NCBI GenBank assembly: GCA_024741835.1
Contig: JAENRP010000054.1
Location: forward strand, 133,441 to 197,440
DNA from: Diplocarpon mali
Taxonomy: Eukaryota; Ascomycota; Leotiomycetes; Helotiales; Drepanopezizaceae
DNA: 64,000 bases
Direction: 5' to 3'
Under the pieces are notes generated by a model, which ran no database searches, was not told where the DNA came from, and was given only the letters and a program-made list of their open reading frames with translations. Of the stretch, positions 34,040 to 45,924 are shown one piece after another (positions within the stretch are counted from its first letter, which is position 1; each line of letters starts with the position of its first letter). Both the position numbers and the translations under genes were made by a program.

Positions 34040-35926
34040 AGTCATTTAAAAGTTAGTTCGTAATTCGTCATTGCCTGCACGACAATCCTATGGTATAAAC
34101 GCAAAACGGTCCCCGTTTTCAAAAATTAATCACTTTAAGATTGTGTTAATACTCCAAGACTATACCAAAAATAAGACGGGCAGACTCACGGCGAGGCTCA
34201 ATTCATATTTGCAGTTCTCTGATGTTGATTAATACCCTCAAGTTGATCTCTCATTCCATCTCACTACTTCCAACTTCTATTTCTAATTCTCCTTCCACTT
34301 ACCTATGCTCTTTTGAATTTTTCATCTATCCTTCTTCTTTCCTTTTCCCCACTTGATCTTTCGATCCTCAAGAGACAAAGCACTGACCTCCCGAGAGGAA
34401 AAAAAAAGATGGAAAACAAGAAAAGGAAATGTCATATCCAGAAGCCATTTGGTACTCCCTTTTTCTATTCTTTTATTCTGTTTTCTTCTCTTTTTCTCCT
34501 TAGCCACCCACCACCACGCCCAGCAGGCTTGCAAGTACACACACATAGCCTCCCCCCCCCCACTTAAATACACAAACGCATCCGTTCCATAGAATCTTAA
34601 CCTTCGGCGTTGAATCACTCAGAAACCCATCTCGCAGTCTACTTCCGCAGCCATCTGCCGACTAGAGACAGCATAGTCAGTAGCCAGATACCTTGCAAGT
34701 CATACATGGCGAAGTACTCTATCCTGGCAAGAGAGTATCAAATCATGATATACACCCTATAGGCACCGACAGTGGACAGAGTACCTGATGAATAGTAGAT
34801 CCAATAGGAGCGGATGATTCTCCTGGGCGGATAGTCATGGCGAAATCCAGCTTGGGTAGGCCACCCAGCAAGTTGAACTGTTTAGGAAGCGTGTAAACAA
34901 GATTGCGAGTTAAGCGGGTGGGGTCTTTAGTAAGTTAAACAGCACTTTGTAGAGTACCTACCTAACTAATCTACCCGTAATCTACTGCGAGTAGCTGTGT
35001 GCTTTTGCATAGGGACGCTTTGGCGACATCGAGTCAATACAATAAAAGCGCGCGACTGAATCAGCTCTATCTCTTGAGCGTGTTTTTATCTTTAACCCCT
35101 GAATTGAAGAAATTTATTCAAAGCTTTCGCATCGTAAGAGCTAGTGCTACTATATCCTTATCAAAGCGTATCTGAAGCGGTTGGTTTTGCTCACCACCTA
35201 CTACACGGTTAGTTTTAATGCCTTTGTCTACTAAGGTATACATTTTTACATGCAACCAGGCATATATGTCTATGTCTACATCTATCTCCATATCCACATC
35301 CATATACACATCCACACCCATGTCTGTACCCATGTAAAAATCCGCTCTTTACTCAGCCTAGTACCTCTTTACCTCGATTTCCTTCACCCCTATTTCTATA
35401 CCAATATCCTCATCCTCATCTATATCCACGCCCCTCCTTTCACTCCCTTTTTTTCCTTCCAAAAATCCACAATCTCCATAAATTTCACATTCTCATAATC
35501 TAAGCTGATCTTCCTTCTATCCCCCCCGTCGTTCTTGTCATGAATCGTAGCCTGATATTAGATCTTCATCTGGACCTGGATCTGCATTTAGATCAAGATC
35601 GGGGGTAGGACATGACCTCTGTATCTTCAAATCAGTCTTTTCTTATCATAGACGGAGGTTAACAAAGGGCGAGAGAGGGTGAGAGGTACAAGGGCTAAGG
35701 AGTGAGTATGCGTTTTGGTCTGTGATGTTGATTATTGCTTGTTAGGGAAGGAAGCCAGGTCGAATAATCTTGGGTTTGTGATGAGGTTTACTATGTAGTT
35801 TCAATAGGTAGGTACACGTACATACGCAGGAAGTATTTCGGTTATCTGTTTATCATTACCAACATCAAAGTCGTACTAGACTTCAGACTATTTACAAGCC
35901 AGCTTCCGCACCATGATGTCTCCAGC
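34040..35926. other. Intergenic DNA downstream of the sugar transporter
   Basis: The composition returns abruptly to normal after the Gypsy-4 TSD. I see a poly(C) run near 34551-34561, the simple repeat at 35265-35325 and no supportable gene. Overlapping open frames at 34313-34618 on both strands follow low-complexity Lys/Arg or Ser/Phe-rich sequence and are not called. Confidence 0.6.
35265..35325. repeat. Imperfect (ATCCAC/ATATCC)n simple repeat
   Basis: Hexamer-like runs such as CATATCCACATCCATATACA, with a looser continuation near 35400-35430. Confidence 0.75.
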
Positions 35927-38038
35927 CTAGACGTTCTCTCCCTGCTCACTAGACAGTTTCTTCTCCAGGTGCTCGCTATCGCCCGCCTTGCTCTTAACAT
36001 TCATGCCCATATCCACAGCGTACGTGCTATGTGGGACCCACTTGGCCGAGTTACGCGGCGTCGTCTCCTCCAGCATGCGGTCGACCTGCTCGAGGGTGAG
36101 GCCCTTGGTCTCGGGGATCAGCAGGTAGGCGTATATAACGCAGAGGATGCAGAGGGAGCCCCAGAGAAAGAAAATTTTGGAGCCGAGGTCGACACCTTGG
36201 CTGTCGGAGGTCAAGTAGGGGGTTATGATTGCGATGATCTGGCTGGGTTAGTTATTGATCAAGGTGGTAAGAGAAGGGTGGTGGATGTGAGAGGCTGTTG
36301 TGTATGGGAAGAGTGGAGAACGAGGACGTACGCAGTTCCATAGCCAGTTACTCGCAGTCGAAAGCCCGACACCACGGGATCTGATGGGCAGCGGGAAGAT
36401 TTCACCAATCACCACCCAGGCACCCGGGCCCCAGGTCGTCGCAAAGAACGCAATGTAGATGCAGATAAATGCAATCTGGGCCTGGACGCTGGCAGTGGTG
36501 TCGGTGCTGACGCCGATGATGGCGACAATGAATTGGCAGATGACCATGCCGAGAGCACCCCAGATCATGATGCTCCGACGGCCGAAGCGCTCGATGATCC
36601 AAAACGATAGAGGAGTCGAACATACGTTGACGAGCGTCGTGATGAGGGAGATCAGAAAGGGGTTCTTGATGGTGCCTAGGGCTAAGAAGAACGTGGTACC
36701 GTAGTAGAAGATAAAGTTTACACCGGTCCACTGCTGCATCATCTGGATGCTGGTGCCCAGAATAGTGCGGCGCAGGTTGGAGGCGGGGTTCATGAGCCCG
36801 CCCTTGAAACAGTTGGCCCAGGAGGAGAAGTAGCCATTCTGAGGAATGACGGACATCTCATACTCGTGGTTGGCGACGATCTCTTCCAGCTCGGCGACGA
36901 CGAGATCAGAGCCCGCAGGTTGATCCCTCAGACGCTCGAGTACCTTAGCGGCCTCTTCCAAGCGGCCTTTCATGACGAAGTAGCGCGGGGATTCAGGGAG
37001 CCAGAAGAGACCGCCGGCGACTACCAGGCCCCAGGCCAATTGCAGGGCCACGGGGATGCGGTAGGAGCCGCTGTTGGTGAAGTCTTTGGTGCCATAGTTG
37101 ACGCAGGACGCGAGGAGGAGGCCAATGGTGATGGCGAATTGGTAGCCTGGCGGGGTGTTAGGAGAGTGGAGAGAAGCGGTGAATATGCAGAACGATGATA
37201 CGTAACCAGGAGATGATAGAGGTTGAGCACGAGTCTATGAAAAGAGCCAACAGATACACAAATACAATGCTTTTCTTTTTGAAGTCATGTTTGTTTGCAA
37301 GGCGAGCCCCTTACCGAGGAAACGCAAAACAGGGCTAAGGCAAGAAGAGAGATGCGTAGATCGAGGCTGTCATGGAGAGATCAAAGACACAGAAGACAAG
37401 ACTGACGTAAAGGTCTAAAAGTTGTGGAAAAGAAGGCTGTAACACACGGCTTCCGGGAGTAGGATATGGGGCTATTGTCAAGAGCGGAAAAAACATGTGC
37501 AGGCTGAGAGATACGTACCGGACACGATGGCACCGCGCACCTTTTTCGGCGCAATCTCGGACATGTAGAGGATGATGATAGCCGAGACGAAGCCGACACC
37601 GAAGCCGGCAACCAGCCGGCCGGCAACGAGCAGGCCGAGCGTGGTGGAGATGGTCTGCAAGATGACCCCGATGCCGTACACGAAGCAACCCGCGATGACG
37701 GTAAAGCGGCGTCCGTACCAGTCGGACAGATCGCCCGCGATGATGGCGCCGAAGAAGGTGCCGGCCGAGAGAATCGACACGATGAGCGTCTTGTCGGATG
37801 TCGGGATGACAAAGGCGTCCAGCTCGGCCTGAGACGCGCCGGGTCCGGGGATGGGTTTGCCGGTGAGCATGTTGATGAAGTAGTCCATGGCAAGGACACC
37901 GCTGATGTATCCCGAGTCGTAGCCGAAGAAGACCCCCCCAAAGGCGGCAAAGACACACATCAGGTAGGATTTCCACGTCGTCGGCGCCTCGACACGCGCC
38001 GTATCGGCCGTGGCGGTCACGACTGCTGCTCCCCCCAT
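35927..38038 (-). CDS. MFS sugar transporter (hexose/monosaccharide carrier), 548 aa
   Basis: Sugar-porter family carrier, expected in the plasma membrane with 12 helices and importing hexoses by proton symport. Exons are 38038-37519, 37146-36332 and 36238-35927. Introns are 372 bp (GTACGT...CTAAC...CAG) and 93 bp (GTACGT...CAG). The joined frame is 548 codons without stop. Hallmarks: FGYDSGYISG in helix 1, DWYGRR, GRLVAGFGVGFVS, IAPKKVRGAIVSG at the first splice joint, PESPR (224-228), QQWTGVNFIFYYG, ERFGRRS, and PETKG (487-491) followed by LTLEQVDRM. ATG 38038 gives a normal short cytosolic N-terminus. Substrate specificity cannot be read from sequence; it resembles high-affinity glucose carriers. 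No neighbouring gene suggests a pathway. Confidence 0.95.
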
Positions 38039-40840
38039 GGTGGTGGTGGCAATTGTTTTCGTCGTTGTGCTTTGTTGCTATGCTTGTCGTCGGTGCAAAG
38101 ATGGTGGCGGCGGTATGGAGGTGGAGATGGAAACTCGAAAGATCAAAACTGACCCGAACACACCCGACCTGACCTTGACGAACCTGAACCTAGCGAACAC
38201 AAGCTGGGTAAAGGCGATAGAGAGAGTCTCGATGGTAGAGATGGGACGAGTCTCTATAAAGAACTTGAGGCGATTTCACGATGCCCTCACACCCCGCGTC
38301 TTCCCCATCTTGCCCCTGTTTTGACCTTCTATTCGGCCCTTCTCCCCATCTCCTCACCTCTACTCATCTCCATGCCCCCTGTGCAGTCAGTCGACTCCGT
38401 CCTTTAGAGTGGGCTGCCACGCGAAGCCGCGGAAACCTTGGGTGCCCGCACTCCAGGGCCTAAAAACCCCCCGCAGAACCGCCAGCTCGGGCCAATTCCT
38501 CAGAGTGGCCGAAATGCACTGCCAGGGCAGGGCAGGGCAGTGCAGAGACCACCGTAAAAGCAGAGCAGGGTGACAAAGCGGACACGGCGCCAGGGCAGGA
38601 CAGACCCAGGTCCGACAGGGAAACGCCGGGTCGCCAGCCTCGGTTCTCTCGAATAAATGAAATGAGCCGACGAGAAGCCGATAAAGGATAATAATGGCTT
38701 TCTCCCCTCTCCCTGTCTCTCCGTCTCTGCGTCTCTGCACAGCAAGATGAGGTGATGGACGGCATGCCGACCCAGGCCATCTCCACGATCCTTCACGACG
38801 CAAAGCTTGACTGAATTTCGCGTCGCTCAACCGCGCTGGGAGAGGCGTAGACGTAGCTAGCTCTCTGGTATTTTCCCATCTCGTGTTGCCGCCGGGGAGG
38901 GCACGCTGGGAACCTGGAGAACCTTGATAGTCGTGTTGATCGCTGTTTATCGGGGTAATCATCCACTATGCAAACTATCGATCAGCACACGGGCGGAGAC
39001 TCTGGAGGCTCCAGCTCGTCGTCGAGTCATGCCAGCTAGACTCTGGTGACTGGCGAGAGCGAAGGTGGCTGGGGGAGCGGAGGATGGGTGGAGGTGGAGA
39101 CGGGAGACGGAGACGGAGGTGGAGGTGGAGGTGGAGGTGGTGGAGATGGACGGACCTGGAGATGCGGTTGAAGCGCCGCACATGGGGATGAGGTGGATGA
39201 GGTGAATTAGATGAAGCAGATGGGTCTCAAGAAGACCTGGATGCATGGACAAGGTGGAGGAGAGAGAGAGTGAGAAGAGAAAATAATGGGCCCCTCGGTT
39301 GTTCCTCGGCCACTCTCCTCTTGGCAGCCCCGGTCCCAAGGCCGAGGTTTTCATCCGCCGTGGCTTGGGTAGCCATGGATGAAGATATTTCCGGGAGGGG
39401 GACACGAAGAACGGACAAAGTGAAAGGGAAGGCATAGTGATATCAGATGACAAGAAGCAGAGAAGGCCCGCAAGGAGGTCCCCTCGAGTAGGACGTCAAT
39501 TACCTAACAGAGGTGACGAATGTCTTTTGGGTGGCTTCTGTACCCACTCTAGAGATCGCATGTAATATACTTGGTATACGCAGGGCCGTGTAGATACATT
39601 GTATTGTGTCAGTGCCTGGGTGACTACGTGGCTCGCTAAGCAAATACCGAGGTAAACAAAGAAACTGGTCCCAGCCTGCTTACTCCTCCTCGCAAGGCTG
39701 GGTCCTGCCGTGGTTCATCCGAACGAACGAGGGAAAAGAGTAAACCCAGGGTAGGTGGGGATCTCCTCGGCCCTCGCCAGAAACCGACTATATACTTATT
39801 ACACAGTTGAAAACAGGACCTGGCCGGCATGGGCGGAGAGGCCTGATGTGGACGGCGAAGAGACGATGCGGAGGCGGGTCGAACAGCAGGCAGCTTGGCA
39901 TAATCAAGCCATTGAATCCTAGCAAGTAGAGCAGGCCACCCATTGTAAAATTAGCTATTTCCGAAATGATCATAGGCACCAAAACAGAGGGGTGCTCGTT
40001 CATTGACAGAGGGCGCGGAAAACTAACACGTACGAATGTATGGTAATCAGAGAGCTTACTAGATGGGCACTTGGTTCAAAGACCGCGCATAAATGGCTGT
40101 AGTTGGACTTGGCTATGCGAAGAGCTGTTAGAAGCAACGCGTTGAGCAGTACAAGAGACTGCTCCATCGAGTAAAAGAAAACGGTTACAATCACAATCCA
40201 TAGATGATGCTTTGCTCTCGATCGCTGCTAATCTTTTCAACTGCCCAATGAGAAGGATGTGCCAACAAAGTCCGATTGCTAGTTTTTTAGTGAGGCTGCT
40301 ACATAAGTATACGAGAAAAGAGCTCAACTACGAAGGCCTGTTTGGCCGCTCGAAACCGAGCATCGTGAAGGAGTTATACTATAGCATATGGAATCAATGT
40401 CTACGAGTTTTGGATATCAGATTGGTCGAATTAATTTGCATGATAGCTGTAGCTCGGACTGGTCGTATGATATTTAGAAACAGTGGTGTTTTTCCTACTT
40501 CGCTGACTAGCCTGTCGCATCGGCCCAGAATCTATCTCTATGCCTATCTCTATACCCCGTAGAACTTCAAGTCTCCATACCTTGAGATCCCAATAAGTAA
40601 AACTACCTCACAAGGTAGTATGTGAGATTTTAATCGCGTTGTCAGACTTTAAACCTGTCTCTCGATGATTCAAAGCTCTGGTTATCTCATGCTTGAAATA
40701 GCTAAACCTGATATACTAGGAAGTGCTAGGATCATTTAGTCATATAGAGTCAAATAGAAATGTAGATGTTAAAACAGAGATGATACAATTTATACTTTGA
40801 CTATGACGATTTTACAAAGTCTGACTTTGAATCACCTATC
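38039..40840. other. Intergenic region upstream of the sugar transporter
   Basis: Contains the likely promoter of the transporter, a GGAGGT repeat (39113-39150) and a GGGCA repeat near 38522-38540. Several overlapping open frames on both strands (38387-39453, 39636-40562) have no recognisable domains or consistent coding look, so I support no gene here. Confidence 0.55.
39113..39150. repeat. (GGAGGT)n hexanucleotide repeat
   Basis: About six near-perfect GGAGGT units on the plus strand, inside a wider purine-rich stretch (39060-39165). Confidence 0.85.
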
Positions 40841-41880
40841 TTTTTTTTTTTTTTCCTTTTAAAGTGCTGTATTAGTTAATATATACTATATAGCACTAAG
40901 TACACCGCGGTACCCCCAGCAGGTAGTTGGGCCTATCTTAAGAGACCCTACCCCTTACTCTCTTTTAAAGATATTCCCTTTGATAATATAGAGCCTATAG
41001 ACACCTATTCAGCTAACACTTAGCGGTATATTAGGTAAGTACTAGTTCGCTACTCCTATAGAGAAAGGGGCCTAATATATATTATAATTAGGAAAAATAA
41101 TTAAAAATTAAGGATAGCAAGATCCCTCCCTACTGTCTTATATCTATTTGTATCTTAGCTCCTATTTCCCTTACTAGTCCTCCTTACTTAAAGCAGCCTT
41201 AGGTACTTCGAGTAATGCTAGAATCGATAATTGAAGGGAAGGGGATAGGATATCCTTAAGGAGGTCCTCTTTAAATGTAGTGTTCCTTTATTCTGTAAAG
41301 GGCATAGGAAGCTATAATGTAATGCCGCTAGAATAAAACCTTAAGGTAATTCTAAAAAGAAAGGTATAGGAGGTCTGTAATCGAAAGGCGAAAAGCAGGA
41401 AGGAAAAGGCTTATGGTCGTCGTTTCTCCTACTAGTAGGAGTCGTATCTATCGATATTGAATTTGTCGAAAATTCCGAAGTCTTTGTTTAAAAATTCCTC
41501 CTTTATCCCACTTTCGAGCATAGTATACTAAAATCCTCTAAATCTATCCTCTTTAACCCTCGAAAACCTCAAACTATATATAATCTGCTATGCTTCCTCC
41601 TTAAACCATATGCCGAACCTTTCCTCTAGTTATAGGTATATATTTGAACGATCAGGGCGTTAGGAGGGGTCGAAAGTAGAGGTGAAGTCGTAGAATTCGA
41701 ATAGAAGTGAAAAGTCGGTATACGGCCGACGGTGCTAGGAGGTCGTAGATAGGCGGTAAGAACGTCGAAGGGACTCAGTCTTAGCCTTCTACTATGAAGT
41801 AGAAGTTACTAAAAGACACCGCGTAGAGGTGCTGAGTCGTCGTCTCCCCGAATCACCTATCAAATGAGCCTTTACTTTAA
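40841..41880. other. AT-rich degenerate island, probable transposon relic
   Basis: Starts at a poly(T) run (40841-40854). The sequence is rich in TA and poor in open frames, unlike both flanks but like the RIP-mutated block at 5-34 kb. I found no terminal repeats, TSD or recognisable domain. A sequence related in texture lies at 48.3-49.0 kb (both hold a TCCTCTARTTATAGRTATATAT-like string near 41623 and 48653). Confidence 0.45.
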
Positions 41881-42207
41881 CGACAAAGTCTTAACTCACC
41901 CAGCTCTAATACCGTTTTGCCAAAATTCACATCACAAAAGGGTCTTGAAAAGCAGTGTCGAGCAGCCAAACGTGGCCTAGTACAAACCTGGTAAGCTCAC
42001 TTTGATGATACTCTTAGCACGCCTGTGCGGACCCCGTGATCTCGCGTTACAGTATGACGACTTCAAAGAGGCGTCTCCTTGCCATGCGTCGACCTCTGGC
42101 TCCCAGCTCTCCCTCCATCCATCCACAGCTTCAACCTCCACCAAAGAAAACAAAACCCCATTCTCGCAGGAAACAAAAAGCCCATTGTATCAGTAGTGGC
42201 CCTCGAA

Positions 42208-43620
42208 ATGCCCGCACGAAAGCGCAAAGCCGTATCCCCGCCCCCGGCCTCGCCCTCTCGCCGCCAGTCGGGTCGCGCGAAAAGGGTACAGGTTGTGTAC
42301 GCCGAGTCGGACGCTGAATCGGCTGCATCTTCTGATGACTTTGCGGACGCAGATGGAGCCGAGGGCGAGGGTAGGGCCTCAGAAGCCGAGGTAGAGGAAG
42401 ATGAGGAAGAGGATGAGGAAGGGCAAGCAGCAATGAAGCCCGCGAGAGGCTGGCGGAAAGTCACTCTCCCTAACGGCAACACGCAGATGGAAATAGACCT
42501 GCCGACCGCGAAACCTGCTGGCGAGACGCCGTACGAGGAGGGCCGGATCCATAGGAATACGCTGGATTTCCTGAGGGAGCTGCGGAGGAATAATAGGAGG
42601 GAGTGGCTGAAGTTTCATGATGCTGTGTTTCGGTATGTGGCCTTTTTTTCTCTGTTTGCCGTGTGTATTTTGCAAGAAATTCGATGAACGGCAATGGGAG
42701 ACGATTAGCACGATATCAACGATATGGTGAACAGCAATGGGATATGATCAATATGATACAAATGATCTGGGGAGTAGCAATGGGATATGATTGATACGAC
42801 GTCAACGATACCATAAAACCACTACAAAAAAGCCACTACAACACGTCCAAATACTAAACACCCTTCCCAGACAAGCAGAAAAAGACTTCACCTCCTTCAT
42901 CGCCTCCCTCTCCTCCCTCCTCACCACCTACGACCCCACGATCCCCGATCTCCCACCAAAAGACATCATCCACCGCATCCACCGTGACATGCGCTTCACG
43001 CCCGACCCGACGCCGTACAAACACTACTTCTCCGCCTCCTGGTCCCGCGCTGGCCGCAAGGGCCCTTACGCGCACTACTACCTGCACATACAGCCCGGCG
43101 GAGAGAGCTTCGTCGGCGGTGGCTACTTCGGCTGCGACAACGAGACGCTGGCTTGTTTGAGGGAGGATGTCGATACCCAGCCTCATCAGCTCAAGAGTAT
43201 TCTCATGAAAGAAAAGCTGAGGGGGGTGTTTTTCCCCAAGGCGGAGGGGGAAGGGGAGGTAGTGAAGGCGTTTTGCGAGATGAGTAAACAAAACGCTCTG
43301 AAGAAAAAGCCGAAGGTATGATCGTCCCTCTCCTATTGATCCTCGCTTTGCTGTCCTTGGCTTCGCCAACGCGTGCGCAGGGCTTTGATGCAGATCACAA
43401 AGACATCGAGATCATGAAACTGCGGAACTATATCCTGACGAAGAAGTTGTCCGACGGGGAAGTCGTACAAAAGAACGCGCTGCAGCTCATCTGTAGTATC
43501 ATGGAGGCTACAGAGCCGTTTGTGAGTTATGATCAGACCTCCGGTACCGTTTCGGGGCGATGGTACTGATGATCGTAGATTACCTACTTGAATGACACGG
43601 TCATGCCAGACAGAAACTAA
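42208..43620 (+). CDS. DUF2461 (TIGR02453 family) protein, 350 aa, four exons
   Basis: Conserved fungal/bacterial family of unknown biochemical role. Exons are 42208-42632, 42871-43315, 43381-43521 and 43579-43620. Introns are 238, 65 and 57 bp, with GTATGT, GTATGA and GTGAGT donors. Phases close to 351 codons with a TAA stop. The N-terminal third is basic (MPARKRK), then strongly acidic (about 45-70), as in nuclear proteins. The DUF2461 domain starts with TLDFLRELRRNNRREWL and continues through SASWSRAGRKGPYAHYYLHI and GGGYF. Its conserved C-terminus, DADHKDIEIMKLRNY in exon 3 and ITYLNDTVMPD in exon 4, fixes the last two introns. ATG 42208 was chosen because it starts the conserved basic segment; ATG 42079 in the same frame is an alternative. 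Confidence 0.9.
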
Positions 43621-45136
43621 CTCCATCGACTTCGCCGCAGGCTCGGGAATTTCCCCTACTCCATGTAACTCTACCTCGATTTATATGCTCTATGAGTCTT
43701 GGCGCTTTGGCTCAATGAATCCGTCAATATCAAGTGTCTGCTTGCGATTTCCATTTCCTTGGATCTTTTCAGCACTCTGGTTTGAATGTTTCAACCCAAA
43801 GACTAATCAATCTATCAAGCAGCAGCTCATATTATCAAGACTCAAGTCGATCATCTTTCTCTCTTCAGCATTGATTTCTGCAACTCCTCCGTGTCCTCCT
43901 AAGGTTCGGCCCCCTACATAGTCGTCGCCTTTTGCCTATCATGCTTGTTATATCCTGCACCCAAGTCTCTTACGTGGCCACCACCGTCTGAGTCTTGTCC
44001 CGAACGCGGTCCATTCAGTTCCTGCAGCGTCCAGCGAGAACCGTGCAATTCCCGGATTCAACGAATACGAACTGGTCACCGCAAGTTCGTGTTAGCTGCG
44101 TGTGGAGTGAGACAGCGTGCTGAGGCGAAGCTCGTCGGATACTAGTCGTGTTCGCATTAGCTGCTCGTACAGCTTGAACAATCTGATCGCTTTGACGCTC
44201 TAAACAGCGTGTTCTCTAGCCATCGACGAACGGATCAAGGCAAGAAGTCTGAGATACGTGGATCAACGGGAGCAGATCTTGCGTGGGTCTGGAATGCATA
44301 TGGTGGTTTGGCCGCCAGGCTGCCAAGACGTACGTTCAGTTTCGTAGAGCTGGAGAATGATCGAAATGACAAGGAAGAAATCCCTAATTTTGACTACAGG
44401 AAGATATGGATCGGTATCAACGAACACCTGGCTCGATGTACTCTCTCATGACTAGCTTGCTGAGCTCACTCTTATTTCCCATCTCCATCAATAACCATAA
44501 GGAAAACCGGCAAGTTGACAGAACTTGAACATCTCGTAGCCAGCGTGGCAACATGACGGGTGTTTCCGAGACATTCCCCTCTTCACATTCTTCGGTTCTT
44601 TAGTGCTTCTTGGCATGAAGCAAACGATTCGCCTCTGCTGCACCTTGAAGGTTCGTAGAACCTCGAGAGCTTACTCCCGACATCAATCCATCCTGTGCCG
44701 GGCGACTGACGTCGGCATTGGAGTTGTGCTCCACTGCTTCGCTTCATCCTAACATGCCAAATCACGAAATACACCCATCCAATGCACTTCCCGCGAAGAG
44801 AGCCTATACCTGCGTGCCTGTTCGTTGATATTTCAAATCCTGATCCTCGTCTTGATTCTGGACTAATATATCGTGGATAGAACTTGGAAGAATGTCACCA
44901 ATTCCGCCCCCCTCCTCAGGAATACCATTTTTGAAGATTGTTCAATTAGGTTGAAGAACGAAAGAGTACTTAAATCTCGGGCCGTAAAGAAAATAACTAA
45001 GGACCACTTCAATTCCGCGAAAATACGCTTCCCAGAAGCCACCGCACATACAACCCCCTCCCCCGCCGGCCACTTAATATGAAAGAGTGCAGAATTCCTC
45101 CGATGCCCCGCCGACCTCTACTTCTCACCTCCACTC
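43621..45136. other. Intergenic region between convergent DUF2461 and HsbA-like genes
   Basis: Short open frames (43592-43921, 43945-44145, 44209-44451, 44873-45082) lack domains, and splice sites do not join them into anything recognisable. It holds the 3' ends of both flanking genes. Confidence 0.55.
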
Positions 45137-45924
45137 CTAAACACTGACCCCCAAAGAACCAAGCAAAATGTTGATACTCTGCTGCATCGCGGCACTGGAC
45201 ATCCGGAGAGCAGCCCCCGTGGTTCCCGCAGCAACCCCACCCTGTTGCTGCACCTGCGCCGCGTACGCGACCAGCGGATCAGAGAACGGCTTGATAGCGC
45301 TCAGCGCCGCCTTGAACTCGGCCTGGGTGGCTGCCAGAGTAGCCTGCAGCAGCCTACCCTTCGCAATGTTGTACTGCACGAGCAGCGAGGCAGCAAGGAG
45401 CTGCACCGTCGATAGAGTGGAGACGAGGGCGAGGACCTCGGGCGCAGTGAGCGTCACTGCTACCCCGGCAGTGGAGTTCGCGATAGCCGTGCCCGCGCTC
45501 GCGAACTGGCTGGCGACGGAGTTGAGGTCGGCTTTGATAGCTGCGATGAGGCCGGCCTGGGCGGCTACCGAGGCGTCGATTGCGGTGACTGACGGGGTTA
45601 GCCAAGGAGCGCGAATGAGGTGGGATGGGATGGGAGTGAGAGGAGCGAGGGGCGGACGGGGCTCTCACGTATCTGGTTCATGTCTCCCCTGACTGCGGTA
45701 TTGGTGATGTCGACATAATGCTTCACGACCTGCACGGTGCCCACAGAGGGGGTTGCCGGTAGCGTACCCACGGAGGTGTGGCCTGGTGTGCCGATGATGG
45801 GAGACGAGGTGCCCGGTAGGGTGCTCACGGAGGTGTGGCCTGTTGTGCCGATGATAGGGGACGAGGCGACCCGGATTGAGAAGGCTAGAGCAGCCACGGC
45901 AACCTTTGCAAATACTGAATTCAT
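45137..45924 (-). CDS. HsbA-like hydrophobic-surface-binding cell-wall protein, 235 aa
   Basis: Secreted protein of the fungal HsbA / cell-wall mannoprotein family; HsbA is known to coat hydrophobic surfaces and recruit hydrolases. Exons are 45924-45669 and 45588-45137, with an 80-bp intron (GTGAGA...CTAAC...CAG). The frame closes at TAG. Residues 1 to about 20 form a signal peptide (MNSVFAKVAVAALAFSIRVA). Residues 21-39 and 40-58 are two copies of a 19-aa Ser/Thr/Gly/Pro unit starting SSPIIGT, with a partial third (PSVGT). The helical Ala/Leu-rich domain (about 64-235) carries the family pattern: DITNTAVRGDMNQI, then TAIDASVAAQAGLIAAI and TAPEVLALVSTLS. No GPI signal is obvious. The function is inferred from the family. 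Confidence 0.85.

Noticed and set aside
34313..34618. Overlapping open frames on both strands right of Gypsy-4
   Set aside because: Low-complexity Lys/Arg/Phe composition and no domain; follows simple sequence.
37147..37518. Stwintron (intron within intron) in the sugar transporter
   Set aside because: An internal GTAAGG is present, but I found no convincing internal branch-acceptor pair whose removal creates a new junction. Kept only as a possibility under the long-intron finding.
37335..37976. 213- and 191-codon frames overlapping the sugar transporter
   Set aside because: Other-frame shadows of transporter exon 1 and its long intron.
38387..39453. Long minus-strand open frames of 98-191 codons
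   Set aside because: Mutually overlapping frames in GC- and repeat-rich promoter DNA, without domains, introns or codon regularity.
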